Source of the DNA: Gordonia bronchialis DSM 43247 | Lineage (GTDB): Bacteria; Actinomycetota; Actinomycetes; Mycobacteriales; Mycobacteriaceae | Reading direction: 5' to 3' | NCBI RefSeq assembly: GCF_000024785.1 | Contig: NC_013441.1 | Location: forward strand, 2,914,001-2,978,000 | DNA: 64,000 nucleotides | In this document: positions 40,620-52,412 of the stretch, piece after piece | Position numbering within the stretch: the stretch's first letter is position 1 | How the letters are laid out: every line of letters begins with the position of its first letter | Translations under genes and position numbers: made by a program | The notes under the pieces: model-generated | The model's database searches: none | What the model saw: the letters and a program-made list of their open reading frames with translations, nothing else | Told to the model about the DNA's origin: nothing

Positions 40620-40752
40620 GCCCACGCCGATCCTGCTGATCCCGGCCCGTCCTGCCGATCGAACCGCATCTCCCCCGCTGGTTGCGCCGCGACCGGCGAG
40701 CGTAGCGAGTCGGCCGCGTTCCAGAGGGAACCACCGGCAAGGACAGGCGACG

Positions 40753-43635
<2,883 letters not shown>

Positions 43636-43734
43636 TGACGGGGACCGACCTCTCGCAGGACCCGAGTCGCGCATCGATCGCGCACGGGCAGCTGGCCCTC
43701 CCCCTCTGTCATGTCATCGATCGAAGGCCGATCG

Positions 43735-43945
43735 CGGACGCCTGAGAGATTCGGCAATCGGGGCTGCCACTGCAACGGTGCAGCAGCGCCGACGACGACC
43801 TTTCACCGTGGGCGGACGACGCAAGTCGTCACTTTCCAGAGACGCCGTCAACACCACGGTCCTGGGTGCCTGAGAGTTTGACGAGGAGGTATTGCTCCTT
43901 CGGCGGCCACCCGGGGCCTTGCGGCCCGGTGACGCTCTCCCGAGG
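43735..43945 (-). promoter_or_regulatory. Tandem glycine riboswitch upstream of gcvP
   Basis: Read on the minus strand. The first aptamer runs about 43945 to 43866 with GGGAGAGC, CCGAAGGAGCAA and the closing CTCTCAGGC; the second about 43846 to 43735 has CTCTGGAAAGTGACGAC, ACGGTGAAAGG, CCGAATCTCTCAGGCG. These are the conserved glycine-aptamer core strings in a two-aptamer arrangement with a ~20-base linker. About 99 bases then lead to the gcvP ATG with no U-tract, so control may be on translation or a factor-dependent stop. A -10-like TAAGCT lies at 43963-43968 (minus). Confidence 0.85.
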
Positions 43946-44046
43946 TGTAGCGACGCGGGTTCAGCTTACCCGGCGGTTGATGCGCGCCGACGCTGCGACC
44001 AGCTGCGCGTGCGCGGAATCACTCGCCGACAGAGGGCCTGCGGTGT

Positions 44047-44475
44047 TCAGGTCCGAGCCCCGTGCGCGGGATCCCACAGTCCGGAAACGTTGCCGTCCCG
44101 GAGATGCTGCTGATAGACACCGGTCTTCCACGCGATGATCGAGCGAGCCTGTTCGAGTGCATGAATCTGCTCGTCTACCCGCTCACGTTGGGCATCGAGC
44201 AGCGCAAGCCGCTCTGCCTCGTTGCCCGGGCCGTCTCTGACGAGGGCGGCGAACCGTTGGAGCTCGGCCAACGGCATCCCCGACGCACGCAGGCGCGTGC
44301 AGATACGCAGCCACTCCGCATCCGCCGCACGGTATCGACGCCGTCCACCCGAGTCTCGCTCGATCGGAGCCACCAGTAGCTCTGCGTCCTCGTAGAAGCG
44401 CAAGGCGTGCACACTCATCCCGACTGCGTCGGCGACCTCACCGATCGCGAACCTTCGCGCGTCACCATCACCCAT
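44047..44475 (-). CDS. MerR family transcription regulator
   Basis: A 142-residue MerR protein. The winged-helix start FAIGEVADAVGMSVHALRFYEDAELL is at residues ~9-34, a second wing follows (RRYRAADAEWLRI), then a dimerisation helix (residues ~85-118) with a short C-terminal tail QQHLRDGNVSGLWDP. There is no cluster of cysteines, so it is not a typical metal sensor. It is divergent from an SDR gene and the site between them has the form MerR proteins bind. It is not expected from mycobacterial order here, so this pair looks like a local insertion. Confidence 0.8.
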   Translation of the reverse strand: MGDGDARRFAIGEVADAVGMSVHALRFYEDAELLVAPIERDSGGRRRYRAADAEWLRICTRLRASGMPLAELQRFAALVRDGPGNEAERLALLDAQRERVDEQIHALEQARSIIAWKTGVYQQHLRDGNVSGLWDPAHGART

Positions 44476-44488
44476 CGGACCACCTCAC

Positions 44489-44519
44489 TTGACCTAGAGC
44501 GAACTCTAGCTCCTAGCGT
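44489..44519 (+). promoter_or_regulatory. MerR-type promoter with operator dyad for the SDR gene
   Basis: TTGACC (44489-44494) and TAGCGT (44514-44519) form -35 and -10 elements with the 19-base spacer typical of MerR-controlled promoters. Between them lies the perfect dyad CTAGAG-CGAA-CTCTAG (44494-44509). The SDR ATG begins eight bases after the -10, so the mRNA would be leaderless or nearly so. Confidence 0.75.
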
Positions 44520-44526
44520 CGGCGTC

Positions 44527-45534
44527 ATGACAGTCATCCCACAGCGGCCGATGGGCTCCGGATTCACCGCCGAGAGCACCTCCGAAGACGTGATGTCGGG
44601 CGTCGACCTGCACGGCCGGACCGCTCTCGTCACAGGCGGCTACTCCGGACTCGGTCGGCAGACCACCATGAGTCTTGCCGCCGCTGGAGCCAATGTCATC
44701 GTTCCGGCTCGGCGCCTTGACGTTGCCATGGCCGCGTTGGGCGCCGTGCCCCGCACAACCGTGATCGGTGGCATAGACCTCGAGGACCTCGGCAGTGTTG
44801 AACGCACAGCCGAATCCGTCGCCCAGCTGACCAATCGGCTCGACATCCTGGTCACCGCAGCCGGCGTGATGGCCACCCCGCATCGGCTCGTCGGACCCGG
44901 GTGGGATCACCAGTTGACCGTCAACCACCTCGCGCATTTCGCCCTGGTCAACCACCTGTATCCACTGCTCGCCGAGGCTGCGGGCGAGCACACCGCGCGA
45001 GTCGTGGTGTACTCATCAGCCGGCCACCACTTATCCGACATTCGTTGGTCCGATCCACATCTGCGCACCGGATACGACAAATGGATCTCCTACGGACAGT
45101 CCAAGACCGCGAACGCGCTGTTCGCTCTTCACCTCGATGCGCTTGCCAAGACATCCGGGGTTCGCGCGTTCTCCCTGCATCCGGGCAAGATCCTCACGGG
45201 TCTGCAGCGCCACCTCGACGTCGCCGAGCAAGTGGAGAAGGGATGGATCGACGATGCCGGGCGCGTTGTCGATCCCGGATTCAAGTCACCTGCGCAAGGT
45301 GCTGCGACAGCGCTCTGGGCAGCCACCTCGCCACTGCTCGACGGCTGTGGCGGCCTCTACCTCGAGAACTGCAACATCGCGAACGTGACCGCGTCGGGCG
45401 GCACCGTCGACGACGGCGGGGTCGCACCCCATGCAATGAACAGTGATGCGGCCGAACGCCTCTGGCAGATGTCCACGACCATGACAGCGCGTCATGGTCG
45501 TGTATCAGAAGCAGGTCGCCAACGTCCGCGATAG
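44527..45534 (+). CDS. Short-chain dehydrogenase/reductase
   Basis: A 335-residue SDR. The nucleotide-binding TALVTGGYSGLGRQTTMSLA is near residues 32-52, the structural 'NAG'-like TAAGVMATP follows, and the catalytic Tyr-Lys pair is in WISYGQSKTANAL. It looks like the retinol-dehydrogenase-like/WWOX type of SDR used on aldehydes or polyketide-like substrates; the substrate is not known. The ATG at 44527 was chosen because it lies just after the -10 element; the longer frame overlaps the MerR gene. Its end is four bases from the convergent ResR-like gene. Confidence 0.82.
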   Translation: MTVIPQRPMGSGFTAESTSEDVMSGVDLHGRTALVTGGYSGLGRQTTMSLAAAGANVIVPARRLDVAMAALGAVPRTTVIGGIDLEDLGSVERTAESVAQLTNRLDILVTAAGVMATPHRLVGPGWDHQLTVNHLAHFALVNHLYPLLAEAAGEHTARVVVYSSAGHHLSDIRWSDPHLRTGYDKWISYGQSKTANALFALHLDALAKTSGVRAFSLHPGKILTGLQRHLDVAEQVEKGWIDDAGRVVDPGFKSPAQGAATALWAATSPLLDGCGGLYLENCNIANVTASGGTVDDGGVAPHAMNSDAAERLWQMSTTMTARHGRVSEAGRQRPR

Positions 45535-45538
45535 CGCC

Positions 45539-46192
45539 CTATCCCGTGCGCCGCGCCCGGTTCTTGCGCCGCGCAGCGAGTTCGTCCTCGGGGGACGTCT
45601 CGCTGACAGCGCCGTCGGCGCGCTCGCCCGGGAAGTCGGCAATGGTGCCGGTGAGTTCGCGCATCGCGCCACTGACTGCGATGCCGAACACGCCCTGCCC
45701 GCCCTGCAACAGGTCGACGACCTCTTCAGCAGACGTGCACTCGTAGACGGTGGTCCCGTCGGAGAACAGCGTGATGCGGGCCAGATCCTCCACCCCACGC
45801 TGCCGCAGGTGGTCGACGGCGACCCGGATGTTCTGCAGTGAGATCCCGGTGTCGAGCAGACGCTTCACGATCTTGAGGACAAGGATGTCCTTGAACGAGT
45901 ACAGCCGCTGACTACCCGAACCCGCCGCACCTCGGATCGAGGGTACGACGAGCGAGGTGCGGGCCCAGTAGTCGAGCTGGCGGTAGGTGATCCCTGCGAT
46001 CTGGCAGGCACTGGGCACGCGATAGCCGACGAGTTCGTCGGGGACGGTGTCGTTGGGGAACAGGCCGGGCGCGATGTCGTCGAGGCTGCCCTGCGTGGGG
46101 CCCTGCGCCGGCCGCGCCCCTGTCACGCCGCCGTCCGGCGGCGTCCCCTCGCCGTGTGACGTCGATGTGCTGTCGACCGGCTGATCGCCCAC
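45539..46192 (-). CDS. resR: MerR-like regulator, Rv1830/ResR type
   Basis: A 217-residue protein with a GTG start. The disordered acidic head (~1-50) precedes a MerR-type winged helix (YRVPSACQIAGITYRQLDYWARTSLVVPSI), then a wing (GSQRLYSFKDILVLKIVKRLL). The sequence and gene order match mycobacterial Rv1830 (ResR/McdR), reported to control growth and cell division. It lies in the same block as garA, gcvH and secA2. The 308 bases before its start hold no gene that I recognise. Confidence 0.82.
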   Translation of the reverse strand: MGDQPVDSTSTSHGEGTPPDGGVTGARPAQGPTQGSLDDIAPGLFPNDTVPDELVGYRVPSACQIAGITYRQLDYWARTSLVVPSIRGAAGSGSQRLYSFKDILVLKIVKRLLDTGISLQNIRVAVDHLRQRGVEDLARITLFSDGTTVYECTSAEEVVDLLQGGQGVFGIAVSGAMRELTGTIADFPGERADGAVSETSPEDELAARRKNRARRTG

Positions 46193-46500
46193 TGCAGACT
46201 CCCTCGCAAGCCTCGGATCGGACCGTCACATAATGCCCGGCACCGGCGTCCACTCTACGCGGCGCGGGGCGGCATCGAGCGGCCGATTTCCCTCATCGCC
46301 TGTCGGGTTCGGGCGACGTTGCCTCCGACGGTATGTCCAATCCGGGGACCCGATCAATGCGACGCGCCCAAACACTCGACCTCAACTCGAGATCGGCGTG
46401 AATGGTGACCCCGCGGTGGCCGTTCCGTGACCTCTCGGGTCGGCCCGCTCCCGTCGGCACTCTGCGTCAGCAATCTGCGGTCCGCACGGACACCGTCGAC
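46193..46500. other. Gene-free interval upstream of resR
   Basis: 308 bases between the DUF151 gene and resR. I see no protein-like frame, RNA gene or strong hairpin. A possible -35 (TTGAGG) lies on the minus strand near 46390, but no convincing -10 follows. Confidence 0.4.
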
Positions 46501-47004
46501 TCAGGTGCCGCCGCTCGCCTTGAAGTCGTCCGGCGACACGTTGTCGAGGAACTCCTTGAACTTCTCGACCTCGTCGTCGCCGGCCGCCGGGGCCTCCTCG
46601 TCGGACTCCTCGTCCGGGATGAGCAGGCCGGCCTCGGCGAGCACTTCTTCGTCGGCGATGATCGGCACCTCGGCGCGCATCGCCACCGCGATGGAATCCG
46701 ACGGACGCGCCGATACACGCAGGTCTCCGGAGAAGACCATCTCCGCGTAGAAGGTGCCCTCCTGCATGTCGACGATGCGTACCTCGAGCAGGGTCTGGCC
46801 GAACTCGTTGATCAGATTGACGATGAGATCGTGGGTCAGCGGGCGGGGAGGCTCGATCCCCTTCTGCCGCAACGCGATCGAGGCAGCCTCACTCTGGCCG
46901 ATCCAGATCGGGAGGTAACGCTGCCCGTCCACCTCACGCAACAGCAGCACAGGTTGGCTCTGTGGCGGCTCCACCCGGATTCCCACCACTCGCATCTCGC
47001 TCAT
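46501..47004 (-). CDS. DUF151 / bifunctional-nuclease-like domain protein (Rv1829 type)
   Basis: A 167-residue protein. The BFN-type domain contains MRVVGIRVEPPQSQPVLLL, LPIWIGQSEAASIALRQKG, and the middle GTFYAEMVFSGDLRVSARPSDSIAVAMR, followed by an acidic C-terminal tail. DUF151 proteins are widespread in Actinobacteria beside the Rv1828 and GarA genes; the nuclease activity named for the plant homologue has not been seen in this sequence. Start is the ATG at 47004, where the domain begins. Confidence 0.8.
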   Translation of the reverse strand: MSEMRVVGIRVEPPQSQPVLLLREVDGQRYLPIWIGQSEAASIALRQKGIEPPRPLTHDLIVNLINEFGQTLLEVRIVDMQEGTFYAEMVFSGDLRVSARPSDSIAVAMRAEVPIIADEEVLAEAGLLIPDEESDEEAPAAGDDEVEKFKEFLDNVSPDDFKASGGT

Positions 47005-47172
47005 CTCACACCCACCTTCGATGTCGCCCTGGGTCTCACCCCGACAAGCCGGTCCCGCTGCGATCTGGTCCGCCCCCTGCTGCGGTCTCACCTCGCCTCG
47101 GTTTTCCTCGACGCTACACCGCTGTCCGCATGCGCGGCGGGCGACTTGAACTCACCCGACGACCGTCGAGGT

Positions 47173-47895
47173 TCAGTCGAGCGCGCCGCGCACCGCCGCC
47201 TTGACCAGCTGCGTGTGCAGGGTCACCGACAGTGCCGCGATCTCGCGCACGAGTTCCTCCGCACGGTCGCGTGCTCCGGTCCCCTTGCCCTTCGCGATCG
47301 GGCTGGCGATCTGCGCCACCAGCCCCGCCTCGCGGTCGGCGGAGACCTTGAAGGCCCGCAGGTGCCGGGTCTCGAGGCCATAGCTGGCCAATGCCGCCGC
47401 CGCCTCGACCAGCCGGACCGCATCCTCGTCGAAGAAGCCGGCGGGTCCGGCCGACAGCAGTCCGTTGCGCTGCAACTCGGTGACGAACGCCGAGTCCACC
47501 CCGGTGCGTTCGATCAACGATTCCCGTGACACCCGGCCACCACGCGACCCGAAGTCAGTGGCCGGGGCCACCGCCCCCCGCGCCGAGGACAGCAACCGGG
47601 TGGCTCCCGGCGCCGCACCGCGATCACCGGAGTCGATGGCATCGAGTTGTTCTTTGATCACCTTGAGCGGAAGGTAGCGATCACGCTGCGCGGTGAGCAC
47701 GAACCGCAGGCGTTCACAGTCGTCCTCACTGAACCGCCGATATCCCGACGGTGCCCGCTCGGGTGTGATCAATCCCTCCGATTCCAGAAATCTGATCTTC
47801 GAGATCGTGATGTCCGGAAAGTCGTCGCGCAGCAGCGCCAGGACCGAGCCGATGGACATCGATCCCTCGCCGCGCGGAGCCGAGGATGCCGTCAC
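47173..47895 (-). CDS. MerR family regulator, Rv1828 type
   Basis: A 240-residue MerR protein. The DNA-binding part SIGSVLALLRDDFPDITISKIRFLESEGLI is followed by TPERAPSGYRRFSEDDCERL and the dimer helix YLPLKVIKEQLDAI. The second half has a separate helical domain (RVSRESLIERTGV to DEDAVRLVEAAAALASYGLE) resembling a second winged helix, as in Rv1828. Effector unknown. GTG start, five bases after garA, so it is in the garA operon. Confidence 0.85.
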   Translation of the reverse strand: MTASSAPRGEGSMSIGSVLALLRDDFPDITISKIRFLESEGLITPERAPSGYRRFSEDDCERLRFVLTAQRDRYLPLKVIKEQLDAIDSGDRGAAPGATRLLSSARGAVAPATDFGSRGGRVSRESLIERTGVDSAFVTELQRNGLLSAGPAGFFDEDAVRLVEAAAALASYGLETRHLRAFKVSADREAGLVAQIASPIAKGKGTGARDRAEELVREIAALSVTLHTQLVKAAVRGALD

Positions 47896-47900
47896 AGCGC

Positions 47901-48350
47901 TCAGGAAGCTGCTTCGTCGCGCGGACCGCTGAGGAACACCAGCCGGAACTTCCCGATCTGCACCTCGTCGCCGTTGCTCAGGGCCGCGGTGTCCACCGGC
48001 TCCCGGTTCACGTAGGTGCCGTTGAGGCTGCCCACGTCGACCACCTGAAACTCGTTGTCGCCGAGGCGGAACTCTGCATGCCGACGACTGACGGTCACGT
48101 CGTCGAGGAAGATGTCGCTGTCCGGGTGCCGACCCGCAGACGTGGTCGGCTGATCCAGCAGGAACCGCGATCCCGCATTGGGACCCCGCTTGACGACAAG
48201 TAACGCCGTCCCGGGCGAGAGCCGCTCCACCCCGGTGTCGGCGGGTTCACTCGAGGTTTGCGCATTCGCATCGAGTTCGTTGATGAACTCCTCGCGGAAC
48301 ACCGAGGTGGTCTCCACCGGCGCCTCGAAGTCCTTGTCGTTATCGCTCAC
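47901..48350 (-). CDS. garA: GarA, FHA-domain regulator of 2-oxoglutarate metabolism
   Basis: A 149-residue cytoplasmic protein. Thr14 and Thr15 in PVETTSVFREEF match the ETTSVF stretch where mycobacterial GarA is phosphorylated by PknB and PknG. The C-terminal FHA fold has SAGRHPDSDIFLDDVTVSRRHAEFRL and VVDVGSLNGTYVN. Unphosphorylated GarA inhibits 2-oxoglutarate decarboxylase and glutamate dehydrogenase and activates glutamate synthase; phosphorylation turns it inward. The GTG start has AGGAG six bases upstream. Confidence 0.93.
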   Translation of the reverse strand: MSDNDKDFEAPVETTSVFREEFINELDANAQTSSEPADTGVERLSPGTALLVVKRGPNAGSRFLLDQPTTSAGRHPDSDIFLDDVTVSRRHAEFRLGDNEFQVVDVGSLNGTYVNREPVDTAALSNGDEVQIGKFRLVFLSGPRDEAAS

Positions 48351-48589
48351 CGCTTCTCCTTCGTCATCATCGGTGCCGCCCGATCACCGGCCTGCGCCGC
48401 GGGGGCCCGGTTCACTGCACCCTTCGGTTCCGGGGGACCCCAGATCGTCGGTGCCACATCGCGGCCGGCGTGTCCGTGCCCGCCCGCGATCGTCCTGCCG
48501 TAACCGTACCGGTCATGCCGATCGCACCGGCAGGCGAGTCGACTCCGGCACCGACGATCATATCCTCACCCCGGCTCCGGCCACGGTGG

Positions 48590-48994
48590 TTATCCCTCGA
48601 TGACGGCGCGATATCCCGCCGCATCCAGGATCGCGTCGAGCCGGGCGGTGAGTGTCGCCTTGTCGGCGATCTCGATCTCCACCAGCCAGCCGGCCCCGTA
48701 CGGGTCGGAATTGACCAGATCCGGTGCGGCCTCGAGCTCCCCGTTCACCGCGGACACGGTGCCGTCGAGCGGCCCGAAGATGTCCGAGACACTCTTCGTC
48801 GACTCGACCTCGGCGAACGATTCACCCGATTCCACGGCCGAGCCTTCTTCGGGCAACTGGACGAAAACCACGTCGCCGAGCGCATCCTGGGCGAAATCCG
48901 TGATGCCGACCCGGACCACGGTCGGTCCGACCTGACGGACCCATTCGTGTTCGGCGGTGTAGCGGAGTTCGTCTGGCACGTTGCTGTCGGTCAC
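48590..48994 (-). CDS. gcvH: Glycine cleavage system H protein
   Basis: A 134-residue lipoyl carrier of the glycine cleavage system. Lys67 in AEVESTKSVSD is the lipoylation site; the fold begins LRYTAEHEWV and ends with GWLVEIEI near residue 107. It shuttles the aminomethyl group between the P, T and L proteins. No gcvT is in the window. The GTG start overlaps the pgsA2 stop as GTGA. The gap to garA (239 bases) holds nothing I recognise. Confidence 0.95.
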   Translation of the reverse strand: MTDSNVPDELRYTAEHEWVRQVGPTVVRVGITDFAQDALGDVVFVQLPEEGSAVESGESFAEVESTKSVSDIFGPLDGTVSAVNGELEAAPDLVNSDPYGAGWLVEIEIADKATLTARLDAILDAAGYRAVIEG

Positions 48995-49698
48995 GGTGTG
49001 CGCCTTTCTTCGTCGGAGGTGAAACCGGTGTCGCGCCGTACCGGCGGCTCATCCGCCGGGTACGACGATCGTGCCGTGGCGGACACCGGCGGCATCCGAC
49101 GCAGCACCAGAACTGTCTGATACCAGTACAAGGCGAACGACCAGAGGTACAGCGCGACACCCCAGATCATGAACGCCCAGCCGATCGGATAGCAGATCGT
49201 GCCCACCACCGAATCGAGTTGTCCGGCAAGGATCCAGGGGAAGGCGCTCATCAGCGCGAAGGTCGCGGCCTTGCCGATGTAGAGCACCGGTAGGGCCAGG
49301 ATGCCCCGACGGCGCAGCAACGGGGCCGACGCGAACAGCAGCACGTCACGGGCGATGATCACCGCGATCAGCCACCACGGCAAGAACTCCCGGATACCGA
49401 AAGCGAGCGGGATGATGACGATGTAGAGCCGGTCTGCAGCCGGATCGAGCAGTGCACCGATCCGCGACGACTGATTGAGCAGCCGGGCGAGTTTGCCGTC
49501 CGCCCAATCGGAGAAGCCCGAGAACATCAGCACCGCAAAGGCCCATCCATCGGCCTTCTGCACCAGCAGCAGCCACACGAACACCGGGATCAGCACCAGC
49601 CGCAGCACACTCAGCGCGTTCGGCACCGTGACGTACCTGTCAGGCGCGTCAACGCTCGACTCCCCCGCGTCCCGGTCCGGTGACGTGGCGTCGCGCAC
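48991..49698 (-). CDS. pgsA2: CDP-alcohol phosphatidyltransferase, PgsA2 type
   Basis: A 235-residue membrane enzyme with about six helices. The CDP-alcohol phosphotransferase motif D-x2-D-G-x2-A-R-x8-G-x3-D-x3-D is intact with Asp64, Asp67, Asp85 and Asp89. Members transfer a phosphatidyl or similar group from a CDP-lipid to an alcohol such as glycerol phosphate or inositol phosphate; the actual acceptor is unknown. The placement between secA2 and gcvH matches Rv1822. GTG start; the stop overlaps gcvH. Confidence 0.87.
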   Translation of the reverse strand: MRDATSPDRDAGESSVDAPDRYVTVPNALSVLRLVLIPVFVWLLLVQKADGWAFAVLMFSGFSDWADGKLARLLNQSSRIGALLDPAADRLYIVIIPLAFGIREFLPWWLIAVIIARDVLLFASAPLLRRRGILALPVLYIGKAATFALMSAFPWILAGQLDSVVGTICYPIGWAFMIWGVALYLWSFALYWYQTVLVLRRMPPVSATARSSYPADEPPVRRDTGFTSDEERRTP

Positions 49699-49718
49699 CG
49701 GTCAGCCCCCCGCCGAGG

Positions 49719-52181
49719 TCACCGGAAGATTCCGATGACGCCCTGCAGGGTCTTCGCGCCGCCCGAGGCGAACAGATTGTCGTGCACCATGTAGGTCCAC
49801 GTCGTCGTCGAGCGATGCAGATCGGCAGTTCCCAGGTCGACGCCGTCGGCAGTGATCTGCGCTTCGCGGAAGGTCTTGCGGGCGCTGGTCACCGCTTGCG
49901 CGGGCAGATCGGTGAACTCGGCGAGGATCAGACGGTGGAATTCGTCGAGCGGACTCTCCTTGCCGATGGCCCGGAGATGGATGCTCGCACGCACATCGGA
50001 GACAAAGGCAAGGTGATCGGCCCACGCCCGGTCGAGGTGATAGAGCATGATCTCGCGGGCCGCCTGCACCAGGACCTCCCGGTCCACGGGTTCGACAGGG
50101 GCGGTTGACTTCTCGTCGGCCCCGTCGTCGTCGGCCCCGCCATCGCCGCCGTCGTCGGTCTTCTCGACGGAGGTCGTCGCGTCGTCGGCCTTCTCGTCGT
50201 CGGCTTTTTTGTCGTCGGCCTTCGCTTCGTCGGACTTCGCTTCGTCCGCCTTCTCGCCGAGCAACTCGGCATACCGATCCGGCTCGAGCTCCGCGAGTTC
50301 TTCCAGCGCGGTCTCGGTGGTCAGGACGGCCATCCGCCGCTCGACCACGATTTCCCGCTGCTGATTCACGAGCTTGTTGTATCGCCATGTGTTGGCATGC
50401 AATTCGAGCATGACGCCTTCGGCGACCCGCTGGGCCTGCTCGATGAGGTCGATACCCTTGCTTCCCATCGAGCCATCGTCGTTGGGCGACACCGGATCAC
50501 GCTTGAACGCGAGGTTCTTGGTGACCACCGGGTCCTCGAGGCTGGAGAAGAACACGGACATGCCGGGATCACCCTGTCGGCCGGCGCGTCCGCGCAACTG
50601 CAGGTCGAGCCGTTCGGTGTCGTGACGTCCGGTACCGATCACGCACAGGCCGCCGAGTTCGACGATCTCCTCGCGCGCCTCCTCGTCGTCATGTGAACCG
50701 CCGAGCCGGATGTCGGTGCCACGGCCGGCCATCTGGGTGGACACGGTCACCGCGTTCTTGGTGCCCGCCTCGGCGATTATTTTGGCTTCCTCGGCGTCGT
50801 TCTTCGCGTTGAGGACCACCGAGGTGACCCCGGCCTTGTCCAGGAAGTACGCCAGCTCTTCGGATTCGGCGACGTCGTGGGTACCGATGAGGATCGGCTG
50901 CCCGGTCTCGTGGATCTCCTTGACGTACTCCACGATGGCCTCGACCTTGTTGGCCTTGGTGTCATAGACCCGGTCCGGGAGGTCGGTGCGGATGTTCTCG
51001 GTGTTCGGCGGGATCTGCGAGATGCGCAGCTCGTAGAACTGGCGGAACTGCTCACCGGCGGCGATCGCGGTACCGGTCATGCCGCACACCTTGGGGTAGC
51101 GGCCGATCAACGCCTGCACGGTGATCGTGTCGATGACCTCGCCGTCACCGGTCTGAGCCAGTCCCTCCTTGATCTCGACCGCGGCCTGCACGCCGTCGGG
51201 CCAGCGCTGCAGCTGTGCGACCCGCCCGCGCGAGGCGTTGATCAGGTGTACCCCGCCGTCACGGACGATGTAGTGCACATCGCGTTCCAGCAGGTAATGG
51301 GCATGCATGGCGATGTTCACGTGGACGAGAGTGCTGCCCACGTGTTCCTCGTCGTAGAGGTTGATGCCGCCGAGTTCGGCCTCGACGAACTCGGCGCCCT
51401 CGTCGGTGAGGGTCACGTTGCGTCCGTCGGAATCGATCTCGTAGTGCTTGTTCTTCAGCCGCCCGACAACATCGTGGATCGCCTCATCGGGTACGTCGGC
51501 CTCGGTCGAGCCGGCCAGGACCAACGGAACCAGCGCCTCGTCGACCAATACCGAGTCCGCCTCGTCGATGATGGCGACATCGGGCTTCGGCGAGACGAGA
51601 TCGTCCTCGCGCAGCGCCAGCTGATCACGCAGCACGTCGAAGCCGATCTCGTTCACCGACCCGTAGGTGATGTCACCGGCATAGGCGGCTTTGCGTTCCT
51701 CGCGGGTCGAGTTCTCCGAGATGGAGTGCACGGTCATCCCGAACATCTCGAACAGCGGTTTCATCCAGTCGGCGTCTCGGGCGGCGAGGTAGTCGTTCAC
51801 CGAGATGATGTGCACCTGGTGCCCGTCGAGGACGTAACCGATCGCGGCGATCGCTCCTGCTAACGTCTTGCCCTCACCGGTGGCCATCTCGATGATGTCG
51901 CCCTCGAGGAGACGCAGCGCGCCCTGGAGTTGGACGTCGAAGGGACGCAGACCGATGGAGCGATCAGCGGCCTCTCTGGTCAGCGCCAGGAACTTCGCAC
52001 GATCGCCGTCGTGGGTGGCGATGTCGAGCTTCTCGACCTCGCGCAGGAAGTCCTCGTCGTCGAGGTCGGCTGCCCAGTCCGTGTGCTTGTCGGCATCCTT
52101 GATCACGCCCAGCGACTTGGACTGGTTACGTGTCGACTGCGACCCGAGCAGTCGCCACATGCTGTTGGTCAGCTTTCCCAC
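49719..52181 (-). CDS. secA2: Accessory preprotein translocase ATPase SecA2
   Basis: An 820-residue SecA-like ATPase that helps export a subset of proteins through SecYEG in actinobacteria. Walker [20 protein letters not shown]-box [23 protein letters not shown] and the later [16 protein letters not shown] with [14 protein letters not shown] are intact. A Lys/Ala/Asp-rich insertion (residues ~641-697) sits in the helical scaffold/wing region, and the C-terminal zinc/SecB-binding tail of SecA1 is absent. The GTG start has AGGAGA upstream. It lies 20 bases from pgsA2, consistent with cotranscription. Confidence 0.93.
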   Translation of the reverse strand: MGKLTNSMWRLLGSQSTRNQSKSLGVIKDADKHTDWAADLDDEDFLREVEKLDIATHDGDRAKFLALTREAADRSIGLRPFDVQLQGALRLLEGDIIEMATGEGKTLAGAIAAIGYVLDGHQVHIISVNDYLAARDADWMKPLFEMFGMTVHSISENSTREERKAAYAGDITYGSVNEIGFDVLRDQLALREDDLVSPKPDVAIIDEADSVLVDEALVPLVLAGSTEADVPDEAIHDVVGRLKNKHYEIDSDGRNVTLTDEGAEFVEAELGGINLYDEEHVGSTLVHVNIAMHAHYLLERDVHYIVRDGGVHLINASRGRVAQLQRWPDGVQAAVEIKEGLAQTGDGEVIDTITVQALIGRYPKVCGMTGTAIAAGEQFRQFYELRISQIPPNTENIRTDLPDRVYDTKANKVEAIVEYVKEIHETGQPILIGTHDVAESEELAYFLDKAGVTSVVLNAKNDAEEAKIIAEAGTKNAVTVSTQMAGRGTDIRLGGSHDDEEAREEIVELGGLCVIGTGRHDTERLDLQLRGRAGRQGDPGMSVFFSSLEDPVVTKNLAFKRDPVSPNDDGSMGSKGIDLIEQAQRVAEGVMLELHANTWRYNKLVNQQREIVVERRMAVLTTETALEELAELEPDRYAELLGEKADEAKSDEAKADDKKADDEKADDATTSVEKTDDGGDGGADDDGADEKSTAPVEPVDREVLVQAAREIMLYHLDRAWADHLAFVSDVRASIHLRAIGKESPLDEFHRLILAEFTDLPAQAVTSARKTFREAQITADGVDLGTADLHRSTTTWTYMVHDNLFASGGAKTLQGVIGIFR

Positions 52182-52329
52182 CGAACACTTCTCCTGATCA
52201 ATCGTCGGCCATCACGGCCCATCGGCGACCCGTGGCCGCGATGAGAACATCGTCAACGGTACGCGGCCCGCCCGTGCGACATGTCACTGGTCAGCGCTCA
52301 CGTCGCTGGTCACCGGTCGGCGGCGACAT

Positions 52330-52335
52330 TACAAT
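52330..52335 (+). promoter_or_regulatory. -10-like hexamer before the interrupted membrane gene
   Basis: TACAAT, a near-consensus -10, lies 77 bases before the ATG at 52413. AGGGAGG is a ribosome site six bases before that ATG. A clear -35 was not found. Confidence 0.35.
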
Positions 52336-52412
52336 TCCTGCTGCATCGTCCGGCCGTGGATCGACGAATCGACGACGAACCCCGCGCCCCCGGCACCGTC
52401 AGGGAGGCTTCG

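Noticed and set aside
40620..40752. Possible terminator between the Rv1836c-like gene and gcvP
   Set aside because: Only short imperfect pairings were seen, including a 5-bp stem around AGAG; not convincing.
48351..48589. Possible small gene between gcvH and garA
   Set aside because: The only open frame (minus strand, ~70 codons) is Arg-rich without a ribosome site or motif.
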